A stretch of 64,000 nt of DNA from Kiloniellaceae bacterium (GTDB lineage: Bacteria; Pseudomonadota; Alphaproteobacteria; Kiloniellales; J153), in contig JAJFGN010000039.1 in assembly GCA_021776115.1 (NCBI GenBank), positions 1-64,000 on the forward strand, read 5' to 3'. This document shows, one piece after another, positions 36,283 through 44,817 of the stretch. Each line of letters begins with the position of its first letter. Position 1 is the first letter of the stretch. The translations under genes were made by a program, and so were the position numbers. Under the pieces are notes generated by a model. The model searched no databases, was not told where the DNA came from, and worked only from the letters and a program-made list of their open reading frames with translations.

Positions 36283-37100
36283 TCCGCAGCCTCTTTATGA
36301 CGCGCGTAGTGGTTCATGATGGTCGCGGCGGTTTCCTCGATCGAGCGCCGCGAGACATCGATGATTGTCCACTCGTTCTTGTTGCACAGCTTTCGGGCCC
36401 AGGTAACTTCCTCGCGCACGGATTCTAGGTCAACATAATCGGTCTCGTCCTGATCGCGAGCGATCATGCGCAGGCGGTTGCGCCGCACCTGTACTAGGCT
36501 GGTGGGATCCTTGGTCAGCCCCACCACCAGAGGCCGCGTCAGATTGAATAAACTAGACGGTAGGGCGCAGTTGGGCACAATCGGTATGTTAGCCGCCTTG
36601 ATGCCGCGGTTCGCCAGATAGATACAGGTCGGTGTCTTGGAAGTCCGCGACACGCCTAGGAGCACGACATCGGCCAGGTTCAATTCGTCCGGCAACTGCC
36701 CGTCGTCGTGCGAAAGGGCGAAATCCATAGCCTCCATGCGTTGGAAATATTCGGCGTCGAGCGCATGTTGCAGGCCGGGCCGGCCCCGGATTTCGGACCC
36801 GAACCAGGCCGCGAGCCGATGTATGATCGGATCCAGAACCGGTATGCAGGGGACATCGAGGCGCCGGCAGCCATCCAACAGCACATTGCGCAGCGCCTCG
36901 TTTACCAGTGTGAAGAGAACCGGCCCCGGAGTTTCCTCAATGCCCTTCAGGCACTTTTCCATTTGGCCGCGAGTCCGGATCAAGCTCCAGACATGTTCGA
37001 TCGGCTCTATATCGCTAAACTGCACGAGGCAGGCGCGCGCCACCGAATTGATCGTTTCACCGGTCGCGTCCGAAACCAAATGCAAATGGTGAGAGGTCAT
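36279..37100 (-). CDS. Pyruvate,phosphate dikinase / PEP synthase regulatory protein (DUF299, kinase-pyrophosphorylase)
   Basis: Bifunctional serine/threonine kinase and Pi-dependent pyrophosphorylase that inactivates or reactivates PPDK or PEP synthase. From the ATG at 37100 it has 273 residues: HLVSDATGETINSVARACLV, PVLDPIIHRLAAWFGSEIRG, and the P-loop-like LLGVSRTSKTPTCIYLANRG, then RPLVVGLTKDPTSLVQVRRN. This is the orthologue of Rickettsia RP001, which flanks the replication origin opposite hemE. It is the first gene of the leftward operon DUF299-maf-aroE-coaE-dnaQ. No ppdK or ppsA gene is in the window. Confidence 0.95.
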   Translation of the reverse strand: MTSHHLHLVSDATGETINSVARACLVQFSDIEPIEHVWSLIRTRGQMEKCLKGIEETPGPVLFTLVNEALRNVLLDGCRRLDVPCIPVLDPIIHRLAAWFGSEIRGRPGLQHALDAEYFQRMEAMDFALSHDDGQLPDELNLADVVLLGVSRTSKTPTCIYLANRGIKAANIPIVPNCALPSSLFNLTRPLVVGLTKDPTSLVQVRRNRLRMIARDQDETDYVDLESVREEVTWARKLCNKNEWTIIDVSRRSIEETAATIMNHYARHKEAAE

Positions 37101-37569
37101 ACCCGCCCGTTTCCGCCGATTATCGACGCCACCCACAGATGGGTGCGTGAACTATTCGAAACCGGGGATAAGTGACCCGGCTTTTGTGCTACCGTGAATC
37201 CCATGCACGCGATCCCGTCTCGTTACGGCATCTGTCGCCAGCCTCGCCAGCTTGTCCCCAGGTGTGATTAAGTGTCGCCATCAACCCAGTCGAAACACGG
37301 TTATCCTTCTTATCCACGTCTTACCGGAACGGCGCAAGTCGGCCGAATCCCGGCTCGCCTGAAACCAATCCACCGATGAGCCCGCATACCCGGACCGGCA
37401 AGCGAGCCAATTTGGCGTGCCACCGGACAAGCCGTGCATAACCCATGAATTACCGACATCCACAGGACCAACTACTAATTCAATAACTATATTATCTTTA
37501 GTTTTGTTATAAGAGGTGCTCGAACTTCACCCGTGCCGTCTCTCCCAGAAACTTGTGTAGGACCTTTCG
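37101..37569. other. Probable chromosomal replication origin (oriC)
   Basis: 469 bases without a gene between the divergent DUF299 (RP001-type) gene and hemE, the setting of Caulobacter Cori and the Rickettsia origin. DnaA-box-like 9-mers: TTATCCACG at 37310-37318 (+), TTATGCACG at 37433-37441 (-), TTAATCACA at 37263-37271 (-), each 8/9 to TTATNCACA; weaker ones are TTATCCCCG at 37163-37171 (-), ACATCCACA at 37456-37464 (+) and TTGTCCCCA near 37252. An AT-rich tract at about 37470-37513 (ACTAATTCAATAACTATATT onward) could be the unwinding element. Two GANTC (CcrM-type) sites lie at 37196 and 37345. No complete CtrA site was found. oriC is inferred from synteny plus boxes; no perfect box is present. 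Confidence 0.7.
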
Positions 37570-38616
37570 GTGACGCCAGATCGTAAACCGCTTTTGCGCG
37601 CGTTGAGTGGCCAAGCTTGCACACCGCCGCCGATATGGCTCATGCGTCAGGCTGGGCGCTACCTTCCGGAATATCGGGAGATACGGGCTCGTGGCGCCGA
37701 TTTCCTCGACGTCTGTTTGTCGCCCGACCTGGCGGTCGAAATCACGCTGCAGCCTATCCGCCGGTATGGCTTCGACGGCGCGATCGTGTTTTCCGATATT
37801 TTGATCGTGCCACACGCTTTGGGCCAGAAAGTTTGGTTTGTGGAAGGGACTGGGCCGCGATTGGAGCCCCTGCGCCGGATCGAGGATCTGGACCGGCTCT
37901 CTCAGGGCGGTATGGCTGAGGCGCTTGCGCCCGTCTACGAGACGCTGCGGCGTTTGCGGAGGGAATTGCCGCCAGAGGTGACACTGATCGGCTTCGCCGG
38001 CGCACCCTGGACGGTGGCCAGTTATATGGTGGAAGGGGGCACGAGCAAGGATTACGCGCTCGCTAAGACCTGGGCCTATCGTGCGCCCGCGGAATTCTCG
38101 CGCTTAATCGATCTTCTGGTGGGCGCGACGGCGGATTATCTGATCGCCCAGGTCGAGGCCGGGGCGGAGGCGCTGCAGCTATTCGATTCCTGGGCCGGGG
38201 TATGGCCCGAGGCAGAGCTTCGCCGTTGGTGTCTGGAGCCGGCCAAGGAGATCGTTAGGCGGGTGAAGACCGTGTATCCGGACGTTCCAATCATCGTATT
38301 CCCGCGCGGTGCCGGGCTTATGTACGAGGCCTTTGCCCAGGAAGTGGGGGCCGACGCCTTAAGTCTGGATACAACTATGCCCCTGGTCTGGGCCCGCGAG
38401 CATCTGCAAGGCAAGGTCGCCCTGCAGGGCAATCTCGATCCGTTGTTGCTGGTCGCCGGCGGGGAGGCACAGAGACAGGCGACGCGCGCGATCCTGGATG
38501 CTCTGGCCAGCGGCCCTTTCGTGTTCAACCTGGGTCACGGCATTACGCCGCCGACACCACCCGATCACGTTTCGGCATTGGTCGAACAAGTTCGATCCTG
38601 GCGGCCTGGATCGTGA
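37570..38616 (+). CDS. hemE: Uroporphyrinogen decarboxylase
   Basis: Decarboxylates uroporphyrinogen III to coproporphyrinogen III. The 348-residue protein from a GTG start shows PPIWLMRQAGRYLPEYREIR, the URO-D signature 1, FDGAIVFSDILIVPHALGQK, TLIGFAGAPWTVASYMVEGG (signature 2) and LSLDTTMPLVWAREHLQGKV. The start faces the putative origin; no canonical promoter was identified in the AT-rich leader. First of hemE-hemH-hemJ; hemH begins 10 bases after its stop. Confidence 0.97.
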   Translation: MTPDRKPLLRALSGQACTPPPIWLMRQAGRYLPEYREIRARGADFLDVCLSPDLAVEITLQPIRRYGFDGAIVFSDILIVPHALGQKVWFVEGTGPRLEPLRRIEDLDRLSQGGMAEALAPVYETLRRLRRELPPEVTLIGFAGAPWTVASYMVEGGTSKDYALAKTWAYRAPAEFSRLIDLLVGATADYLIAQVEAGAEALQLFDSWAGVWPEAELRRWCLEPAKEIVRRVKTVYPDVPIIVFPRGAGLMYEAFAQEVGADALSLDTTMPLVWAREHLQGKVALQGNLDPLLLVAGGEAQRQATRAILDALASGPFVFNLGHGITPPTPPDHVSALVEQVRSWRPGS

Positions 38617-38626
38617 GTCTGGGATC

Positions 38627-39652
38627 GTGAGCAAGCTCGCGGTAGTCTTGTTTAACTTGGGCGGACCGGACAAGCCGGAATCGGTGCGCGGGTTTCTATT
38701 CAACCTCTTCAACGACCCGGCGATTATCGCTGCGCCAGCCCCGGTGCGCTGGCTTCTGGCGCAATATATTTCTCGTCGGCGCGCCCCGGTCGCACAGGAA
38801 ATTTACGCCAATCTGGGGGGCGGGTCGCCGCTGCTGGCCAATACGCTAGTCCAGGCCCGGGCCTTGGAACAGGCGCTGGGCGGGAGCGCACGGGCTTTTA
38901 TCGCGATGCGCTACTGGCATCCTTTCAGCGATGAGACGGTGGCCGAGGTCAAGGCCTTCGCGCCCGAGCATGTGATCCTTCTGCCGCTCTATCCGCAATT
39001 CTCGACCACGACCAGCGGTTCTTCGATCGAAGACTGGAAGCGTGCCGCCGCCAAAGCAGGATTGCGCGCGCCGACCTCAAGCCTGTGCTGCTATCCCCGC
39101 GATCCCGGTTTTCTGGGCGAGGTGGCGGAGCGTTTGCGTGTGGTCTTGGCGGAGGCGAATGCGGGCGCGAAGCCCCGGGTTTTGTTTTCCGCCCACGGTC
39201 TGCCGAAAAAAATCGTCGCCGGCGGGGATCCCTATCAATGGCAAGTCGAGCAGAGCGCACAAGGCGTTGTCGAAACCTTGGGCCAGCCGGATCTGGACTG
39301 GCGACTCTGCTATCAAAGCCGGGTTGGGCCGCTGGAATGGATCGGGCCCTCGGTCGAGGAAGAGATTACGCGTGCCGGTGCTGAGAGAGTGCCCTTGATC
39401 GTTGTGCCGATTGCCTTCGTTTCGGAGCATTCCGAGACCCTGGTCGAGCTCGATATCGAGTATGCGGCGCTCGCCAAACGCAAGGGCGTGCCGAGTTACC
39501 GTCGGGTGCCGACGGTGGACGACGGTGCGCGCTATATTGGCGGACTGGCCGCGCTGGTACGGGGCGCGGTAGACGCCGCGGGAGGGTTATCGTCCGGCGA
39601 GGGCCCGAGGATTTGTCCGCGGTCATGCACGCGGTGTCCCCAAGGGGCGTGA
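38627..39652 (+). CDS. hemH: Ferrochelatase with C-terminal cysteine cluster
   Basis: Inserts ferrous iron into protoporphyrin IX. A GTG at 38627 gives 341 residues: MSKLAVVLFNLGGPDKPESV, MRYWHPFSDETVAEVKAFAP, LLPLYPQFSTTTSGSSIEDW, LFSAHGLPKKIVAGGDPYQW with the catalytic His, and VVPIAFVSEHSETLVELDIE. The C-terminus ends ICPRSCTRCPQGA, with Cys330, Cys334 and Cys337; another pair lies in SSLCCYPRDPGF. Several ferrochelatases, including alphaproteobacterial ones, hold a [2Fe-2S] cluster with three ligands in the C-terminal extension, so this may too. The spacing C-x3-C-x2-C differs from the human C-x2-C-x4-C. Confidence 0.96.
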   Translation: MSKLAVVLFNLGGPDKPESVRGFLFNLFNDPAIIAAPAPVRWLLAQYISRRRAPVAQEIYANLGGGSPLLANTLVQARALEQALGGSARAFIAMRYWHPFSDETVAEVKAFAPEHVILLPLYPQFSTTTSGSSIEDWKRAAAKAGLRAPTSSLCCYPRDPGFLGEVAERLRVVLAEANAGAKPRVLFSAHGLPKKIVAGGDPYQWQVEQSAQGVVETLGQPDLDWRLCYQSRVGPLEWIGPSVEEEITRAGAERVPLIVVPIAFVSEHSETLVELDIEYAALAKRKGVPSYRRVPTVDDGARYIGGLAALVRGAVDAAGGLSSGEGPRICPRSCTRCPQGA

Positions 39653-39668
39653 AAAAAAGGGCTAAGCC

Positions 39669-40112
39669 GTGACCGGTTTTCTAGGTGAATATTATCTTTG
39701 GGTCATGGCGCTGCACATTATCGCCGTGATCTCCTGGATGGCGGGCATGCTCTACCTGCCGCGTCTTTACGTCTATCACTGCGACGCCGAGGTCGGCTCC
39801 AAGCAATCGGAAACCTTCAAGATCATGGAGCGCCGCTTGCTGCGCGCGATCATCAATCCGGCGATGACCGTGGCTATGATTTTGGGATTCATGCTGGTGG
39901 CGCACCTCGATGCCTGGGGTGAGGGCTGGATGATCGCCAAGTTCGCGCTGGTGTTTGCCATGGGCGCGGTCCACGGCATGTTCTCGCGCTGGCGCCGCCA
40001 CTTTGCCGCAGATGAGAACCGGCATTCGGCGGTCTTCTACCGCTATATGAACGAGGTCCCGACCGCGCTCATGATCGGCATCGTCATATTGGTGCTGGTG
40101 AAGCCGTTCTAA
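39669..40112 (+). CDS. hemJ: Protoporphyrinogen oxidase HemJ
   Basis: Oxidises protoporphyrinogen IX to protoporphyrin IX in the membrane. The 147-residue protein has four hydrophobic helices. The conserved His lies in YLWVMALHIIAVISWMAGML; PRLYVYHCDAEVGSKQSETF, MERRLLRAIINPAMTVAMIL and KFALVFAMGAVHGMFSRWRR are HemJ blocks. The start is GTG at 39669. Co-transcribed with hemE-hemH. With hemW at 6 kb the window contains several late heme-pathway functions, and HemJ explains why hemG or hemY is not needed. Confidence 0.95.
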   Translation: MTGFLGEYYLWVMALHIIAVISWMAGMLYLPRLYVYHCDAEVGSKQSETFKIMERRLLRAIINPAMTVAMILGFMLVAHLDAWGEGWMIAKFALVFAMGAVHGMFSRWRRHFAADENRHSAVFYRYMNEVPTALMIGIVILVLVKPF

Positions 40113-40214
40113 GCGGCAGCGGACGTGTCGCCGCCGCTTGACGCGGGCCGGCGCTTGGAGTATCCACAGCTTATCTCTACCCTTGCCGTTCGGCGGGTTA
40201 ACCCTATTTAATAA

Positions 40215-40235
40215 TACGGTAACGGATTAACCGTA
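40215..40235. promoter_or_regulatory. Inverted repeat in the rho leader
   Basis: TACGGT at 40215-40220 and ACCGTA at 40230-40235 form a perfect 6-bp inverted repeat with 9 bases between, 137 bases upstream of rho. It could be an operator or part of the rho leader structure; rho is commonly autoregulated. Nearby TTAA motifs do not form a correctly spaced CtrA site. Confidence 0.3.
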
Positions 40236-40371
40236 CCCTGCACTGACCCCATCTGTTTCGGCACGGGCGATTCCGCCCCCTGTCATCGCGGCCCAGCATG
40301 GGCGCGACACCATCTTCCCCTTTCGATCCGAGCACGCTTCCTTATCCCATTCCCATTCAGGCCATCCACCC

Positions 40372-41628
40372 ATGAACCTAGAAGAACTGAAGGCCAAGAG
40401 TCCGGCCGATCTGCTCTCCTTCGCCGAAGAACTGCAGATCGATAACGCGAGCGCCCTGCGCAAGCAGGACATGATGTTCGCGATCCTGAAGCAGATGGCC
40501 GAAAACGACGTGCCGATCAGCGGCGCGGGCGTACTGGAGATCCTGCAGGATGGCTTCGGCTTCCTGCGCTCCCCGGAATCGAATTATCTGGCCGGCCCGG
40601 CCGACATCTACGTCAGCCCCAGCCAGGTGCGCCGCTTTGGCCTGCGCACGGGCGACACGGTTGAGGGCCAGATCCGCTCCCCCACGGACGGTGAGCGCTA
40701 TTTCGCCCTGCTCAAGGTCAACACGATCAATTTCGATCCGCCGGAGAATTCCCGCCACCGGATCAACTTCGACAACCTGACCCCGCTTTACCCCGATGAG
40801 AAGATCACCCTTGAGATCGAGGATCCGACCAAGAAGGATCTGACGACCCGGGTCATCGATCTGATCTCGCCCCTGGGCAAGGGCCAGCGCGCGATCATCG
40901 TGGCGCCGCCGCGCACCGGCAAGACCATGATGTTGCAGAACATCGCCCACGCGATCGCGGAGAACCATCCGGAAATTTATCTGCTGGTTCTCTTGATCGA
41001 CGAGCGGCCGGAGGAAGTCACCGACATGTCCCGCTCGGTCAAGGGCGAGGTCGTCAGTTCAACCTTCGACGAACCGGCCAGCCGCCACGTTCAGGTTGCC
41101 GAAATGGTCATCGAGAAGGCCAAGCGCCTGGTTGAGCACAAGAAGGACGTGGTCATCCTGCTGGATTCCATCACCCGCCTGGCGCGCGCCTATAACACGG
41201 TGGTGCCCAGCTCCGGCAAGGTTCTGACCGGCGGTGTCGACGCGAACGCCCTGCAACGCCCCAAGCGTTTTTTCGGCGCGGCGCGCAATATCGAGGAGGG
41301 CGGCTCGCTCACCATCATCTCGACCGCGCTGATCGATACCGGCAGCCGCATGGACGAAGTTATCTTCGAAGAGTTCAAGGGCACGGGTAACTCCGAAATC
41401 GTGCTCGACCGCAAGCTGGCCGACAAGCGCACCTGGCCGGCGCTCGACATCGGCAAGTCCGGCACCCGCAAGGAGGAGTTGCTGGTCGATAAGGGCACGC
41501 TCAGCAAGATGTGGGTCCTGCGCCGCATCCTGATGCCCATGGGCATGACCGATTCGGTCGAATTCCTGGTCGACAAACTCAAGCAGACCAAGAACAACGC
41601 CGATTTCTTCGATTCCATGAATCAGTAG
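40372..41628 (+). CDS. rho: Transcription termination factor Rho
   Basis: Hexameric RNA helicase that ends transcription. The 418-residue protein begins [20 protein letters not shown], has the RNA-binding cold-shock-like domain ([20 protein letters not shown]), Walker [21 protein letters not shown] at about residue 180, Walker [21 protein letters not shown], and the R-loop with [20 protein letters not shown]. Normal length for alphaproteobacteria. The hemE-hemH-hemJ-rho order followed by mnmE-mnmG is typical of the origin-right arm. Confidence 0.99.
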   Translation: MNLEELKAKSPADLLSFAEELQIDNASALRKQDMMFAILKQMAENDVPISGAGVLEILQDGFGFLRSPESNYLAGPADIYVSPSQVRRFGLRTGDTVEGQIRSPTDGERYFALLKVNTINFDPPENSRHRINFDNLTPLYPDEKITLEIEDPTKKDLTTRVIDLISPLGKGQRAIIVAPPRTGKTMMLQNIAHAIAENHPEIYLLVLLIDERPEEVTDMSRSVKGEVVSSTFDEPASRHVQVAEMVIEKAKRLVEHKKDVVILLDSITRLARAYNTVVPSSGKVLTGGVDANALQRPKRFFGAARNIEEGGSLTIISTALIDTGSRMDEVIFEEFKGTGNSEIVLDRKLADKRTWPALDIGKSGTRKEELLVDKGTLSKMWVLRRILMPMGMTDSVEFLVDKLKQTKNNADFFDSMNQ

Positions 41629-41698
41629 AGTCAAGGGTAGACAAGCTTACCTTGTATCCACTCTGCCTTAAGTCACCTCTGGGCACGACAGGCGGTTT

Positions 41699-41779
41699 TT
41701 CACCACGAAGACACGAAGGTCACGAATAGTGGAAGAAGCACCAGATCTCGCTTCGTGAGCTTCGTGTCTTCGTGGTGAA
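41699..41779. repeat. Long palindrome of the CACCACGAAGACACGAAG type after rho
   Basis: Left arm 41699-41726 and right arm 41752-41779 are reverse complements at 27 of 28 positions (left arm begins TTCACCACGAAGACACGAAG), with a 25-base loop. The right arm is followed by CCCTCTTTTTT, so on the plus strand it could act as the rho terminator. The core CACCACGAAGACACGAAG is, from memory, a dispersed intergenic repeat met in many unrelated bacterial genomes. It lies alone in the gap between rho and the convergent quinone oxidoreductase gene. Confidence 0.85.
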
Positions 41780-41836
41780 CCCTCTTTTTTGGTCCAGCTC
41801 GCTAGCGGATAACGAGCATCGACGGCCGAGCCCGGA

Positions 41837-42811
41837 TCACACCTCGAAGATCGTACTCCCGGTCGTCTTGCGCGCCTCCAGGTCGCGGTGCGCCTGCGCC
41901 GCCTCGGCCAGGGGATAGGTCTGCTTGACCTTGATTTTGACCGCGCCCGAAAGCACGGTCTCGAAGAGTTCGTTCGCGCTGCCCAGCAAGTCCTTACGCT
42001 CGGCGGTATAGGTCATGAGCGTGGGGCGGGTGATGAAGAGCGAGCCCATGGCGGCCAGGCGCCCAAGATCCAAAGGCGGTACCGGCCCGGAGGCGTTGCC
42101 GAAGGTCACCATCGTACCCAGCGGGGCGAGGCATTGCAGCGAGCCGTCGAAGGTGTCCTTACCCACAGAATCGTAGACCACCGGCACGCCCTTGCCTTCG
42201 GTGATCTCCTTAACCCGCGCGGCGAAGTCTCCCTTGTTGTAGTTGATCGTGTGGGTGCAACCGTGGGCCTGCGCGATCTCGGCCTTTTCGTCGGTCCCGA
42301 CCGTGCCGATGATAGTGACGCCCAGATGCTTGAGCCACTGACAGGCGATGAGACCGACGCCGCCGGCCGCGGCATGAAACAACACGGTCTCGCCCTTCGA
42401 GACGCGGTAGGTGCGGCGGATGAGATACTGCACCGTCATGCCCTGCAGCATCATCGCCGCGGCTTGTTTTTCGTCTATGTCCGCCGGCAGCTTGACCAAA
42501 CGATCCGCCGGCATGATGCGGGCCTCGGCATAGGCCCCGATCGGAGGCGCGGCATAGGCGACGCGGTTACCCTTCTTCAGATCGTTCACGCCCTCGCCCA
42601 CCGCCTCCACTAGACCGGCGGCCTCGAGCCCAAGTCCGGAAGGGTATTCGAGCGGATAGAGCCCGGAGCGGTGATAGACGTCGATGTAGTTGAGACCGAC
42701 GGCGGTGTGTTTCACGCGGACCTCTCCGGGTCCGGGATCGCCAAGCTCGACGTCCTCCCAGGACATCACGTCCGGGCCGCCGGCTTTCTTGATGCGAATC
42801 GCTTTGGTCAT
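41837..42811 (-). CDS. Quinone oxidoreductase, zinc-less MDR family (QorA-like)
   Basis: A 324-residue NADPH-dependent medium-chain reductase without zinc. VELGDPGPGEVRVKHTAVGL and NYIDVYHRSGLYPLEYPSGL form the quinone-oxidoreductase signature, and the Rossmann loop VLFHAAAGGVGLIACQWLKH binds NADPH. The cysteine/glutamate ligands of alcohol dehydrogenases are absent, consistent with QOR. It reduces quinones in one-electron steps in characterised homologues. The ATG overlaps the stop of the dienelactone-hydrolase-like gene, so the two are co-expressed. Confidence 0.95.
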   Translation of the reverse strand: MTKAIRIKKAGGPDVMSWEDVELGDPGPGEVRVKHTAVGLNYIDVYHRSGLYPLEYPSGLGLEAAGLVEAVGEGVNDLKKGNRVAYAAPPIGAYAEARIMPADRLVKLPADIDEKQAAAMMLQGMTVQYLIRRTYRVSKGETVLFHAAAGGVGLIACQWLKHLGVTIIGTVGTDEKAEIAQAHGCTHTINYNKGDFAARVKEITEGKGVPVVYDSVGKDTFDGSLQCLAPLGTMVTFGNASGPVPPLDLGRLAAMGSLFITRPTLMTYTAERKDLLGSANELFETVLSGAVKIKVKQTYPLAEAAQAHRDLEARKTTGSTIFEV

Positions 42812-43503
42812 GTGTCGAGGTGCTCCTTGAAAAAATCGAGCGTGCGTTTATTGGCCAGATCGGCCGCGGCCTTGTCGTAATGCTTGCCGCCGACGCGCGC
42901 GAAGGCGTGATCTTGAGAGGCGTAGTCGTGCAGCGTGACATGCGCGTTGTTGCTCAAGGCCGAGGCGACTTTCTGTTGCGCCTCCGGCGGCACGAACTGG
43001 TCCTTGGCCGCGACGTGCAGCATCAGCGGAGTCTTGATCGCCGGCGCCTCGTCGAGCAGCTCCGCCAGTCCGACGCCGTAGTATCCAACGCTGGCGTCCG
43101 CATCGCTGCGCGTGGCCATGAGGTAAGCGAGCTTACCGCCCAGGCAATAGCCGATCGCGCCGGCCTTGCCGCTACAGGCCTCGTGCGAACGCAGCGAGGC
43201 GAGCGTCGCTTTCAAATCGTCGATGCCCTTGTCGACATCGAACAGCCCGAAGAGCTCGAAAGCCCGCTTCCATTCGGCGTCCGTCTTGTCGGTGATTTGA
43301 ATTCCCGGTTCGATACGCCAGAAGATATCGGGGCAGCAGGCAAGGTAGCCCGCGCCGGCCAGCCAGTCGCAGACGTCCCGCATGACCTGGTTGACGCCGA
43401 AGATTTCCTGCGCGACCACGATTCCGGGTGCCGGTATTTTACCGGGCAAGGCCAGATAGGCGGCGAAGCCGCCGTCCGGTCCCTCGATGACGATATCGGG
43501 CAC
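42808..43503 (-). CDS. Dienelactone hydrolase family protein
   Basis: A 231-residue alpha/beta hydrolase. MPDIVIEGPDGGFAAYLALP, GIVVAQEIFGVNQVMRDVCD and the nucleophile elbow AIGYCLGGKLAYLMATRSDA with Cys (G-x-C-x-G), then the Asp in MLHVAAKDQFVPPEAQQKV and the His in YASQDHAFARVGGKHYDKAA: the triad Cys-Asp-His is complete. The substrate (carboxymethylenebutenolide or another lactone) is not determinable. Paired with the QOR gene by a 4-base overlap; no aromatic ring-cleavage genes are nearby. Confidence 0.94.
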   Translation of the reverse strand: MPDIVIEGPDGGFAAYLALPGKIPAPGIVVAQEIFGVNQVMRDVCDWLAGAGYLACCPDIFWRIEPGIQITDKTDAEWKRAFELFGLFDVDKGIDDLKATLASLRSHEACSGKAGAIGYCLGGKLAYLMATRSDADASVGYYGVGLAELLDEAPAIKTPLMLHVAAKDQFVPPEAQQKVASALSNNAHVTLHDYASQDHAFARVGGKHYDKAAADLANKRTLDFFKEHLDT

Positions 43504-43633
43504 GATGTTCCCCTGTGTCTTGGCCGTGAATCCGGCCTCGGGTAAGTTGCCGAGAGTCTAGCGCAACCGCGGCCCCTCTGTCACGGCGGCATGGGGTTCT
43601 GAATAGAGCGAGGCGGCATTTTTGGGAGTGCGG

Positions 43634-44329
43634 ATGACGGACGATTTCAAAGGCTTTTCGCCAGATTTCTTCGCGTTTTTCGAGGAACTGGCGGCTGCGA
43701 ACACACGGGAGTGGTTTCAGGCCAACAAACCCCGCTACACGGACGTGGTGCAGAATGAGCTATCGGATTTCGTGTCCGCCATGGCGCCACGCCTCAAGCG
43801 GATATCGAAGCACTACCTGGCCGATCCCCGGCCCAACGGCAAGACGATCTTCCGCATCTATCGCGATGTGCGCTTCTCGAAGGACAAGCGGCCCTACAAG
43901 GAGCACGCGGCTTGCCACTTCCGGCACGCCGGCAAGGGCGACGTGCACGGGCCGGGATACTATTTCCACCTGGAGCCGAAGGAGGTCATTTTCGGTGGCG
44001 GTATTTGGAAACCGGCGCCGGAGGATTTGAACAAGATACGCGCGGCCATCGCCGGGGACGCGAAGGCCTGGTCGAAGATCGTCGGCAACCCGGACTTAAA
44101 GGAGACTTTCGGTGGGGTTTCGGGCGATGGCCTCAAGCGTGCCCCGAAAGGCTATGCGCCCGACCATCCCCACATCGAGGATCTGAAGCGCAAGACCTTC
44201 TTCGTGATTCGCCGGGTGCCGGCGGCCCTGGCGCGCAAGGCCGAAATTCTGGACGAGGTCGAGACAAGCTTCCGGACGGCGGTGCCGATCATGCGTTTTT
44301 TGAGCAAGGCCCTGGGCGCGCCCTTTTAA
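43634..44329 (+). CDS. DUF2461 family protein
   Basis: About 231 residues from ATG 43634 (GTG 43628 and TTG 43622 are alternatives). FSPDFFAFFEELAAANTREW, the central IFRIYRDVRFSKDKRPYKEH block (the strongest family signature), and YFHLEPKEVIFGGGIWKPAP identify DUF2461 (TIGR02453). Function unknown. It ends 4 bases inside the ogt gene on the opposite strand (convergent overlap, 44326-44329). Confidence 0.93.
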   Translation: MTDDFKGFSPDFFAFFEELAAANTREWFQANKPRYTDVVQNELSDFVSAMAPRLKRISKHYLADPRPNGKTIFRIYRDVRFSKDKRPYKEHAACHFRHAGKGDVHGPGYYFHLEPKEVIFGGGIWKPAPEDLNKIRAAIAGDAKAWSKIVGNPDLKETFGGVSGDGLKRAPKGYAPDHPHIEDLKRKTFFVIRRVPAALARKAEILDEVETSFRTAVPIMRFLSKALGAPF

Positions 44330-44817
44330 ATTAGTATCGCGCCCTCGTGGCGCAGCAGGGCGAGCTTGGTTTCGGTGCCGCGTCCGCCGGAAAAGCCGCC
44401 CAGCTTGCCGTCCGCCGCCATGACCCGGTGACAGGGGATGAGGATCGGAATCGGGTTACCGCCACAGCCCTGGCCGACCGGTTGCGGTGCGACGCCAAGC
44501 TCACGCGCCAGATCGCCGTAGGTGCGGGTCCGCCCATAGGGGATTTCCAGCATCGCGCGGCACACGGCTTTTTGGAACTCGCCGCCCGGCGGATCGAGCG
44601 GCAGATCGAAGTCCCGGCGGGAGCCCGCGAAATACTCCTCGAGCTGCTTGACCGCGCGTGCGAGCAGGGGATGCTCCGGTTCGGCCAGATTGGCCGGGGC
44701 GTCATCCTCGCCTATCCAGGTGAGGCGTGTCACCGCGTGGTCATCGGCAGTGATGCGAAGTTTGCCGAACGGCGAGTCGATGACGCAGCTTGCCTCGCCG
44801 GGCCGCGTGGCGGTCAT
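44326..44817 (-). CDS. ogt: Methylated-DNA-protein-cysteine methyltransferase
   Basis: Suicidal repair of O6-methylguanine. The 163-residue protein has the active-site PCHRV with Cys129 in IPILIPCHRVMAADGKLGGF, the helix-turn-helix EIPYGRTRTYGDLARELGVA, and a short N-terminal domain (CVIDSPFGKLRITADDHAVT). No Ada regulatory domain is present. It starts within the stop of the DUF255 gene (ATGA), so the pair is an operon. GQGCGGNPIPI replaces the more usual A-N-x-x-N-P-I-P-I. Confidence 0.96.
   Translation of the reverse strand: MTATRPGEASCVIDSPFGKLRITADDHAVTRLTWIGEDDAPANLAEPEHPLLARAVKQLEEYFAGSRRDFDLPLDPPGGEFQKAVCRAMLEIPYGRTRTYGDLARELGVAPQPVGQGCGGNPIPILIPCHRVMAADGKLGGFSGGRGTETKLALLRHEGAILI

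Noticed and set aside
40201-40240. Possible CtrA site in the rho leader
   Set aside because: The two TTAA motifs are 6 bases apart rather than the required 7, so the consensus is not met.
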